Below are positions 11,033 to 19,567 of a DNA stretch of 64,000 nucleotides, one piece after another. This DNA comes from Alloascoidea africana. Taxonomy: Eukaryota; Ascomycota; Alloascoideomycetes; Alloascoideales; Alloascoideaceae. The notes beneath the pieces are model-generated. The model saw only the letters and a program-made list of their open reading frames with translations, ran no database searches and was not told where the DNA came from. The stretch lies in assembly GCA_030581615.1 (NCBI GenBank), contig JAKTTT010000056.1, positions 62,001-126,000 of the forward strand, read 5' to 3'. The position numbers were made by a program, and so were the translations under genes. The number at the start of each line of letters is the position of its first letter. Within the stretch, counting starts at the first letter, position 1.

Positions 11033-12937
11033 TCAGCGTCTCCCTTCGTTTGAACTGGTACTGTTCCTCGAATGAAGACTTGTGCTCTCATTAGCTTCCA
11101 AAGCACCTTCTACGTTTTCGTTATACTCGATGCCAAAATCGTTAAGGACATCCTTTTCAATGTCAGCCACATCGGCAAGACCGTAGAGCGTGATTGCGAC
11201 AACCCCCAAGATGCCACTGATACAGGAAAAGACAAGCGCGACAATACCTCTGGCAGTAAAGCCTCCGGGGATGGACTTGCCCTGGACGTTTTCTCCAGTC
11301 AGATCCAGATAGTCTGCGGTGTTGCCCGCGGCATTGCCAGCGCTCCCGATACCAACAGCATCACAGATCTCAAAGTACTGTTCGTTCAGCGACTGCTCTT
11401 TTTGGACCTCGAGAGGTGCCTCGACCAGTACAAATGAAAGTCCTTGCTCCAAATGCCATTCTACGTGACAGTGGAATATCCATGCTCCCGGGTTGTCAGC
11501 CTTCATCCGGATCACAATGTAGCCCTGGGGTCTCACAAACACAGTGTCTCTCATCATGGGGTACCTGGGGTACTCGTTGTGCTTGTCTGGATTCCAGTTC
11601 AGAGGAAGCTCTGTTTCTGGAACTCCAACGGACCGCTCGATGAGCTGATATCGGTGCCCATGCATGTGCATCGGATGGGTGCCCGTATCGTTGTTGTTGA
11701 GGATGATGTCCACGATCTCGTTGTGCTGGAGCACGAACGAGTGCGTGTTGGAGCCGTAGATCTGCTCGTTGGTCGCGAGCTCGCCGGACGTCATGATGGT
11801 CGTCAGCGTCGGGACCTTGGGCGCCACATACGTGATATTGTCGAAGAAGGCATAGTTGACGCCGTCCATCAGATTGTCCATGATCACGGCCATGTTAATC
11901 GTCACGTCGGGGTCGTCGTACAGCTCAATTTCATCCAGCGTTGTGAGGTAAAAGTCGTCGCCGTAAGGGATGAACGGCTCTTCCTCGTCAATGTCAATGT
12001 ATGGCGGATCTGGCTTTTCGGCAGAGTCGTTGTACACCATCCAGTTACTGGGTGTCAAGACCATATCGTCGTACATCAGATCCAGCATCGTCGTGTCGTA
12101 GTGTGTCACGATGTTATAGTTCTGGGACGTGTCGTTCTTCGTCGTCAGCAGGAAGCCATAGCGCTGGCCCGCCGTGATATAGAGCTGGTACGTCTCGTTC
12201 TTCTTGGTCCAGGTGCCATCGGTCTCAATGATGGTGATGTTATGGTCCACAATCCAAAAGTACTGGGACACGAACGCCCCCATGTTGAGCAAATGCACGA
12301 AATAGGTCTTTCCAGGTTCAACTCTCCACGTATTGTTCATTGTCTCGTTCACCAGTAGGTTCTGCGGAATGGGCTCGGCTCCTGTTGGGTTGTACACGCT
12401 CATGAACTGCTCGTGGAGAACCAACATCTCATCGTGGTACCAGTCCGAGAGTGTCAAAACAACCTCCTCATCATATTCATCTTTGTAAGGCTCGTTTTCT
12501 GGATCGTGTATAATCAAGGGTGCTCTGAACCCGTCCGGATACTGGCTGGCTTCGTGCGAATGGTACCAATAGGTTCCTGCTTGATGCACCGTGAAGTTGT
12601 AGACATAGGTCTGGTTCGGTGCGATTGGACATTGGGTCACCATCGAAGCCCCGTCCATTTGACCAGTTCTGTTTTGTGCCAATCCGTGGAAGTGCATCGA
12701 GGTGTTTCTGTCTTGGAGCCCATTTGTGAAGCGCACAATTAGCCGGTCACCTTTGTCGATCTCGATCGTCGGCCATGGCCATTTGTCATTGCATGATAAA
12801 ACTCGTCTTTCCTTGACCCCATCTGGATTGGCCATTGTCCAGCCCAAAGTCATATTGTACTCATGAGTCTTTGCCAAAGCGTTCGTTACGAGGGCTCCTA
12901 ACATGAGGAGGAACAAGAGTCTCATCTGCGCCATCAT
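11033..12937 (-). CDS. FET3: Multicopper ferroxidase of high-affinity iron uptake
   Basis: Fet3 oxidises Fe(II) at the cell surface and hands Fe(III) to the permease Ftr1. The product is 634 residues; the yeast enzyme is 636. It has a signal peptide (residues 1-22, ending TNALA) and copper ligands in MHFHG (His82, His84), WYHSH (His126, His128), HPMHMHGH and HCHVEWHLEQGL. Many N-glycosylation sites follow, then one membrane segment near residues 570-590 (VALVFSCISGILGVVAITLYG) and a short acidic cytosolic tail. Long stretches such as DTGTHP and GSNTHSFVL match yeast Fet3. In several yeasts FET3 sits next to FTR1, but no FTR1 lies in this window. A TATA-like TATAAA (complement of 13051-13056) is about 115 bp upstream. 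Confidence 0.95.
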   Translation of the reverse strand: MMAQMRLLFLLMLGALVTNALAKTHEYNMTLGWTMANPDGVKERRVLSCNDKWPWPTIEIDKGDRLIVRFTNGLQDRNTSMHFHGLAQNRTGQMDGASMVTQCPIAPNQTYVYNFTVHQAGTYWYHSHEASQYPDGFRAPLIIHDPENEPYKDEYDEEVVLTLSDWYHDEMLVLHEQFMSVYNPTGAEPIPQNLLVNETMNNTWRVEPGKTYFVHLLNMGAFVSQYFWIVDHNITIIETDGTWTKKNETYQLYITAGQRYGFLLTTKNDTSQNYNIVTHYDTTMLDLMYDDMVLTPSNWMVYNDSAEKPDPPYIDIDEEEPFIPYGDDFYLTTLDEIELYDDPDVTINMAVIMDNLMDGVNYAFFDNITYVAPKVPTLTTIMTSGELATNEQIYGSNTHSFVLQHNEIVDIILNNNDTGTHPMHMHGHRYQLIERSVGVPETELPLNWNPDKHNEYPRYPMMRDTVFVRPQGYIVIRMKADNPGAWIFHCHVEWHLEQGLSFVLVEAPLEVQKEQSLNEQYFEICDAVGIGSAGNAAGNTADYLDLTGENVQGKSIPGGFTARGIVALVFSCISGILGVVAITLYGLADVADIEKDVLNDFGIEYNENVEGALEANESTSLHSRNSTSSNEGRR

Positions 12938-14611
12938 CTCCGATTACACACACACCTTGTACACTTTTGATTAAAGTGGGAAGGATTTGAATTAGAAAAT
13001 TGGAAAAGGAACAGAGATGGATCTTGTCTACTTTTCAAAATAGAGGCCTCTTTATATTCGTGAATCCAGTTCAGGCTCACTTTTCGGTTCGCATGCAAAG
13101 CTAAAAGAAAAAGAGAAACGAAAAATGAATATTAAAATTCGGACCCAAGGGTCAAGATTATCTTATTGATTTGATTGATTAGATATGTCCCATTGCAAGA
13201 GTGACTGGGTGAGTGGGATGTAAGGCAAGTTAGGATTGATCAATTTTAAGAATGTCCAGCTGCAGAGCTATACGGGATTAAATTGTCATGGATCTTGACC
13301 ATGACCAACAACTCTTGAAATAACTTGTTTCTAACTTTGGCGTTTTACGCTTTATGTTTCCTCTTAAGAGTGTTTCTAATAGGGTTCATTGAATATCAAA
13401 AATTGGAGATTTCAGTCCCTAACTACAAAACTAGGCTAGAGAGTCGACAAAAACACTCAAAGTTTTGCGGGTGGTAACTTGTAGGATGGATACATCAGCA
13501 TATGGCTCCTATTCCGATCCGCTACTATAAGCGCCACAAACAGGGCGTGGGATGTTATAATAATGTCACACATGTATTCTTCACTTGCCCGATTAGAAAT
13601 CTGTTCTTTGGGAAAGTCGCCTGATGGGGCCTAGCCCAAACAGAAGAAACAAAATGCCACCCTGCTCCCACACAGGAGGGAAACGGAGCGGCATTTGACC
13701 CCAGTCCTGTAAATTGTTGCGTATATATTTTTTTAAAATTTTATCGGACAAATTCTGAGTTTTTTGTGTATGGACTTGTACCAATTTGTTTCCAGATGTT
13801 GGTAGGAGAGTCACAAGTTACCTTGGATTCCTTAAATTTAAAGGAAAGCGAGCATACTCTGGGCATAGATAGAAAGAAACATTTCCATCGGGAAGCAAAG
13901 ATAAAAATCACGAGATTTATCAACTCTCCATCTGTGCAAGCCCTGAGATGACCCATTCAAATAAGAAACGCTTTTATTAGAAAGCACGGCACAATCTATG
14001 CCTCAATTAGGCATAAAAGAAGCCAAGAATTTTTTTGTGTAATTCCAAGAGGTCTTACAGACGCTTCTGTGATGTGAAAAGAGTAAACAAGCAGACTAAG
14101 CAATTTCCGTATTATAAACTCGCATTATAATTAAAATACAGCCGGAACAGAGAGTCTTATCTATACCATCTATATTCCACTCTTTTGAATTGCACTCACC
14201 TCTTTTTTAATGGTCTTGAGAAACGTCTGGTTATGGAATAGTATCTAGAACCAACCTGAAAAGGAAACGCGTATGCTACTTTTGGCGCATTGGAGCGCCC
14301 GCTCACATTCTGATGAAAAAACCTCAAGCAATGAAAGCGTTCAAAAGGGGCTCTCACTTCACCACATAATTTATTTCTCCTCGTTGATCAATCGAGTACT
14401 AAGAAAATATCACGCAACTAAAGATACGAACAACCGATCCGCGAGGAGACACGCCCATAATCACAAAAGTTTCTCCAATACGTCCTTCTTAGAAGTCGAA
14501 TAGCAGTATCAACAAAAAAAAAAATCATATTGTTCAACTTCTTAATACTTAGTCTAGATATTTGATTGCATTGCTAACTTCTTGGCTCCCTATATTAAGG
14601 CCAGGCCAACT
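12938..14611. other. Long intergenic region upstream of FET3
   Basis: This 1.67-kb AT-rich stretch contains the FET3 promoter (TATAAA on the minus strand at 13051-13056, a CACCC core on the minus strand near 13208, and an AGATAA on the minus strand near 13156) and the 3' region of the dioxygenase gene. Short open frames here (longest about 76 codons from an ATG at 14273) resemble no family. No RNA gene is evident. Confidence 0.45.
13051..13056 (-). promoter_or_regulatory. TATA box of FET3
   Basis: TATAAA on the minus strand lies about 115 bp before the FET3 start codon, a usual yeast distance. Confidence 0.5.
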
Positions 14612-15736
14612 TTAGTCCCAGCTCTCCCTTGGGCGCTCAGCCTGGGGAGTAATTCTAAAGGCATGTCTTCTGCTCCCACTTTCCCAGTCTAATAGAGCAC
14701 TGTGTGATGAGCGCCTGTTATCCCAAACGACAACAGTCCCAGGCTCCCAAGATGCCCGAACTTGTAAATCATGACTCTTGTTCTGGATATCAAAGAGAAA
14801 TCCAAGAATTGCATCCGATTCTTCCTGCTTCAAACCAACAATGCTGCGAGTAAATTGCGGGTTCACATAAACTGATTTACGCTTCGTCACTGGATGTGTT
14901 CTAATAATCGGGTGCTCTGTTCGAACGGGCTCCCTTCTCACAACTCCTCCACGAAGCCTTGAAGCTTCCGCTTGTTCATATGCAGAGTGCACAGCTTTCA
15001 ACCCTAAGAGTTTGTCCCTGAACAACGGTGAAAGTCGGTTGTAAACCTCTTCAGAATTCACAAAAATTGTATCCCCACCTGTATCTGGTCCTTCTAGCAT
15101 GGCCAGAAAAGTTGTTCCTGGGGGTTGCTTTTCATAGGAAACATCTGTGTGGTACGCAACAGAAGAAACATGATCTTTGAAGTAAGACTCAAAAACATTG
15201 TCATTTTGCTGTCTATACACTAGATGAACCTCTGGGAAATCCTTGGGCGATCCAGATGTGGGATGGATATGACCCTTGCCAAAGTACTCTCCGTAGGCCA
15301 CTGCCTCTTCTACTGGCAAGTCTTTAAAGTCTTGGTCACGAAAAACGACCACACCTCTTTCTGCCACATAGAGAGCAAGCTCATCCTTGGCCTTATCAGA
15401 CAGTTTTGAGAGCTGGACTCCTCGGACCTCAGTTCCAAACTTGGGAGTGAGGTGCTTACGAGAGATACTGGAACCTCTGGAAGGAAACAAGTTGGGCAGA
15501 GTGGGATTTGCTCTCAGACCTGGATCCACATGCTCAAACTCTTCAAGAGGTGGATACTTTTCTGTAGGATCCCAGTGGGGGAGGTATTGAGGATACTTTG
15601 CCAAAGTCTGCTCTTTCCTAGAGACTGTCTTCACACCATGCGCCCCTGTATTGGCCTCGCCGGTTTCTTTATCTTTCCAATCGTCTCTAAAAGAAGACGC
15701 GTCAACGGCTTGTATTCTGTAAGCCACTGCAGACAT
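14612..15736 (-). CDS. JLP1: TauD/TfdA-family Fe(II)/2-oxoglutarate dioxygenase (sulfonate dioxygenase type)
   Basis: The product is 374 residues. Enzymes of this family hydroxylate taurine or other sulfonates next to the sulfur so that sulfite is released for assimilation; yeast Jlp1 is the model. The iron-binding His-X-Asp is His196/Asp198 in VAYHTDVSYE. The distal His is His345 in NRRSSHSALLDW, and the 2-oxoglutarate-binding Arg lies in RRHAFRITPQAERP. PGTTFLAMLE and PDTGGDT are also typical. Start: ATG at 15736 (MSAVAYR); the frame is open further upstream but those residues are not family-like. The gene is divergent from a Dal5/Seo1-type permease across 1.5 kb. Some members of the family act on other acids, so the sulfonate role is an inference. 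Confidence 0.85.
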   Translation of the reverse strand: MSAVAYRIQAVDASSFRDDWKDKETGEANTGAHGVKTVSRKEQTLAKYPQYLPHWDPTEKYPPLEEFEHVDPGLRANPTLPNLFPSRGSSISRKHLTPKFGTEVRGVQLSKLSDKAKDELALYVAERGVVVFRDQDFKDLPVEEAVAYGEYFGKGHIHPTSGSPKDFPEVHLVYRQQNDNVFESYFKDHVSSVAYHTDVSYEKQPPGTTFLAMLEGPDTGGDTIFVNSEEVYNRLSPLFRDKLLGLKAVHSAYEQAEASRLRGGVVRREPVRTEHPIIRTHPVTKRKSVYVNPQFTRSIVGLKQEESDAILGFLFDIQNKSHDLQVRASWEPGTVVVWDNRRSSHSALLDWESGSRRHAFRITPQAERPRESWD

Positions 15737-17319
15737 TGTGACTGAGTTGATACTGATTAAACAAAGAGAAAAGTGAGAGCAAAGGAACACCTCCTTTATG
15801 TATTGCTGACATCCGAGTCCGAGCCGTCGCAATCGTATGAAATCCGACTAAAAGCTGGGAGATCGGCTTGAGACATGGAAAACATGGTCATCTATTGGGA
15901 GAAAAGCTCTCAGACTTATTTACTCCTGCCAGCTCGCCACTATTGATGTTCTACAGTGTCTTTGGAAACAAAAGCTGGCCACTTCCAGAACACTGAAGAC
16001 AAGCGCCCAGCAGAGCAGCCCGTGTCCTTTTTGTCCTCCCACGTTTCTCCATTTTGCCCTGTGCGAACTGGCTTGCGACCGGGGATGGGAATCCAGTCCC
16101 GATGGTGCAATTCAGCACTGCGCTGACGACTTGACGAGCGCATATGCAGGGACGTTGAGAGTCCCGAATGGGAAATAACATTGTCAACGGTTTCTTACTA
16201 GGCAGTTTTTCATCCACCCCAGGCTGCAGTTTCTGGGGTATGATGAAGCTCCAATGGGCACATGAGAGCAGACCTTTTCAAAGGACGAGAAAACACACAG
16301 AAACTAGCATCTTACACGATTGTTTGAGACCTCCATCGTGTGCTCTCTTACAGAATGCTTATCTGACTTCATCAAAGCAATACTTTTTGCAGACACGGGG
16401 CGTAAACAGATACTAGCCTAGATCTAGCTCTAGAAGCATGCTAGCCTCTATTCCTAGAAACACCTCCTGATGAGGATCTTTCACTATTTTGACACATTAT
16501 AAGGATGGCTTCTATACATTTCAATACGCCATAAGAAGCACTGATTGCGCATGCATTCGTTCTACATAATAATCTGTTTGATCTCAAGTTGTGAAGTGTA
16601 GATGACAGTAATGAAAAAAATTATGAACAGAAAGGTGGTATCTCGACCTTTAAGTTTAGCTTGAAATCAGAAAAGCGAATGGTGGAGATTTACTAACGGT
16701 CTTGATAGACTGATAAACTTTGAGAATCTGTTCTAAAGTCTAGTAATGATCTGCCGCTTTTACAAAAGAACAAGAATTTAATTGAAAAACATATCAAAAA
16801 ACAGAGGTTTTAATTTATCTATCTATCGCATACAGCAGCACCACTTATTGAATTCTCTTGGCCATTAATTTCTCACATCCACAACTTTTTGATAACCTCA
16901 AGTACAAGAAAATTGCTGAGAGATACCCATATCATCGGTCGAGTTTGAAAACTTAAACTTCGAGGCTAGTCTAAATTCATCAGTTATCCCCCACGTTACT
17001 TGATACTCAATTAGAGACACAGCAACGCAATTTCCTAAGGAATTGAGACAACTATATAAAGAACCAAGCAAAACTTGGCGTTATCGGACATTGGCTACTC
17101 ATCCATCTTGCAAACGTATCTCGACAGTACACCAATGCCTTGATGAGGATGAGATAAACTTAAAAAGCTATCTGACGCGATAAGAGAAGGATCTCACACA
17201 ACATCATGTCAGGGACCATCGTATAAAAAGAAACTGCGATGACTGAAAAAAAAAAAATCTCTTCATCTTGCAATTCTGTGATAGAACCATTTTTGGCCTT
17301 CTCTTCTTATCAATCTGCA
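15737..17319. promoter_or_regulatory. Shared upstream region of the dioxygenase and permease
   Basis: This is a 1.5-kb intergenic stretch between divergent starts with no credible gene. HGATAR-type sites (GATA-factor targets) lie at 16815-16820 (minus), 16890-16895, 17153-17158 and 17179-17184, all on the permease side. A TATA box is at 17222-17230. The short open frames around 15940-16220 and 16168-16416 do not look like proteins. Confidence 0.5.
17222..17230 (+). promoter_or_regulatory. TATA box of the permease gene
   Basis: TATAAAAAG lies only 9 nt before the first in-frame ATG (17239) but 90 nt before the second (17320). Yeast transcripts normally begin 40-120 nt downstream of TATA, so this element favours the second ATG as the start. 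Confidence 0.55.
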
Positions 17320-18963
17320 ATGACAAGTTCTGAAAAATCCTCAACAGAGGAGCAAAAAGCAAAGGTTTCCTACAAAACAGAGACTTTTCTCGAGTCGCAG
17401 TCTGCAGGATCCAAGCCTAAAATTGCAAACTCCCAAATTGTCAAAGCAATTAAGAACAGGCACATCCAGAAACAAGCAAAGATCAAGTCTCCACGGGGCA
17501 AGTTCTTCTTTTGGTACCCGCCAAATCAATCGAAAAAGGAAAAATGGTTTGTTTTCAAGATTGACGTTGTCATTTTGTCCTACGTTTGCGTTTCCTATTT
17601 CCTTCGATACCTGGACCAACAGAACATTAGTGTTGCCTGGGTCAATGGTATGGAGACTGACTTGAATCTGAGAAATAAAGGTGACGCCCTGCCAATTATC
17701 ACAGTCTGTTTTGGCGTGGGGTACGCTGTTGGTGGTATTCCTTCAAACCTTTTGATCACAAAACTCAGTCCGCACATTGTTCTTCCACTTTTTGAGCTGC
17801 TATGGAGTGCGTTTGTCATTGGACAGTACAATGTAAAGAATTTTCACACAGTATGTATCTTGCGGTTCTTTCAAGGTGCGTTTGAAGGATGTATTTGGCC
17901 TGGTGTTCATTACATTTTGGGATCCTGGTATAAGAAAGAAGAGTTGGGCAAACGAACTGGTATTTACATTGGGTCTGGAATTATTGGAACGATGTTTGCA
18001 AGTTATATCCAAACGGGAATCCAAAATAGCCTTCATAACACACATGGGCTTGCAGGTTGGCGATGGATGTTTATCATCAATGGGCTTCTTGGAGTTCCTG
18101 TTTTCACATTTGGATATTTTATGCTTCCTGATCTGCCCAAGAGTGCAAAACCCAAATTTTGGCTTTCACAGGAGGATATTGAGCTCGCAAAGGAACGGAT
18201 AGCAATCGATAGGCCCGAAGGCAATGATATTATCGACAAAGTTGACTTTTCAGTTGTCATAAGGCTTTTTAAATCATGGGAATTTTGGAGTTTCCTTATA
18301 GCCTGGGTTTTTTGGTGTTGGTCAAGTTTCCCCGGAAGTTACTGGGGCATTTCTCTTTACAGAATGGGTTACAATGCAAATGAGAGGACCAATTGGCCCA
18401 CAATCTCAAGTGCTTTTGGAGTTGTCATGATCTTGTTGACTAGTTTTATTGTTGATTACTTTCAAGGCCAACGCTTCCTTGTTCTTCTCACAATCAATGT
18501 TATGTGGATTATTGGAACTGCTCTCCTCTATGATTGGAACGTCCCTAATCCAGCAATACCCAAAATGACAGGCGCTCTCTGGGTAGGATATATCTTTCAA
18601 GGTCTGTTTGCGACATACTCTCCATTATTGATTGGATGGCTAAACATTCTTACTCGGTATGATGAGCAGTTGCGAGCCTTGTCAATTGCTACTGTGAATT
18701 GTGTAGGAGGAATCCTATCAATCCCTATCAATCTCACACTGTTTAATGTCAAAAACGCACCCAGCTTCGAAAGAGGTGTCTTGTTGGCCCTCATTTCTAA
18801 TGTCTTGTTGGTAGTACTCTTAGTTATAATTTTTGGTTTGGAACAGTACACCCTTACAAAAAAGGCACTCCAAGAGGAGGTTATTGAGCATGAAGCAGCC
18901 TCGTTTAGTAGCGGTTTGGATAATGCTACACCAGTTCTAGATGAAAAGAAAGGCGGCAAGTGA
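17320..18963 (+). CDS. Dal5/Seo1-family anion:cation symporter (MFS permease)
   Basis: This protein of about 547 residues has 12 predicted membrane segments. The hydrophilic N-terminus ends in FFWYPPNQSKKEKWFVFKID, followed by SYFLRYLDQQNIS. That W-P/EKW/YLD-Q-N pattern is characteristic of the allantoate-permease subfamily (Dal5, Seo1, Fen2, Soa1). Other family marks are RFFQGAFEGCIWPG, SWYKKEELGKRTGIY and GWRWMFIINGLLGVP. Known members carry allantoate, pantothenate or, for Soa1, sulfonates and related sulfur compounds. The divergent TauD-type dioxygenase suggests a sulfonate substrate here. Start: I prefer ATG 17320 over 17239 because of the TATA box position. The substrate is an inference from the neighbour and is not readable in the protein. 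Confidence 0.85.
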   Translation: MTSSEKSSTEEQKAKVSYKTETFLESQSAGSKPKIANSQIVKAIKNRHIQKQAKIKSPRGKFFFWYPPNQSKKEKWFVFKIDVVILSYVCVSYFLRYLDQQNISVAWVNGMETDLNLRNKGDALPIITVCFGVGYAVGGIPSNLLITKLSPHIVLPLFELLWSAFVIGQYNVKNFHTVCILRFFQGAFEGCIWPGVHYILGSWYKKEELGKRTGIYIGSGIIGTMFASYIQTGIQNSLHNTHGLAGWRWMFIINGLLGVPVFTFGYFMLPDLPKSAKPKFWLSQEDIELAKERIAIDRPEGNDIIDKVDFSVVIRLFKSWEFWSFLIAWVFWCWSSFPGSYWGISLYRMGYNANERTNWPTISSAFGVVMILLTSFIVDYFQGQRFLVLLTINVMWIIGTALLYDWNVPNPAIPKMTGALWVGYIFQGLFATYSPLLIGWLNILTRYDEQLRALSIATVNCVGGILSIPINLTLFNVKNAPSFERGVLLALISNVLLVVLLVIIFGLEQYTLTKKALQEEVIEHEAASFSSGLDNATPVLDEKKGGK

Positions 18964-19567
18964 AAAAGTTGATAGAATGTTTTGTTTATCGTTGGTTTTC
19001 TTTTGACATAGTTTGAATATTCAGAGTACATTTATGAGTTCACCTGCTATTTTTAAGAATGTTGCAGTAAAAAAGGAGTCAAGATGGTGATCTAGGAGTC
19101 AAGGCGTCAGCGGTTGACTTTTTTCGTGGATCCCGAATCTAGATTTGCCCGGACCAAAGTAGTTCCAACAGGAGGCTTCCATTATGTATTATTCTGTCTC
19201 CTCACCTCGTGAGTAATGTTGATGAAACAGTTGTAGAAGATCGACGGTGTGGACCGAAGACACATCCTCTCTCAGGCATCGAAGAGCTCAAACCATCCAC
19301 AATCACAGGAACGGCCAGACCGACGTACCAAGTAAAAGCTCAAACAGTAGAATACCATTCCATTTCACAAACATTCTTCGGGATGTTGTTCTAGACCGAA
19401 AAGGCAAGCGCTGGCACCGCGAATCTGCAATATGGAAGAGGACCAGATCTCTACACTGTGCCTCCACCTTTCGGGAATTATTGGGAAGGTCATCCAAAGA
19501 CATTTTGTGCATACACATCATTATCTTATCTCATCTTATTTTGAGTTTCTTCTCTTTGACCAGCAAG
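18964..19567 (+). promoter_or_regulatory. Intergenic region before ATG13
   Basis: This 600-bp stretch holds no separate gene. The ATG13 reading frame is open upstream to about 19247 but without an ATG, and another frame is open from 19209. A GTGAGT at 19209 could be a splice donor of an unseen 5' leader intron, but no matching family-like exon is visible. Confidence 0.35.

Noticed and set aside
11444-12358. 304-codon frame opposite FET3
   Set aside because: Antisense shadow; Val/His-rich and without recognisable motifs.
18964-19567. Extension of ATG13 to about 19247
   Set aside because: The upstream part begins with GTG, contains no ATG in frame and does not resemble Atg13.
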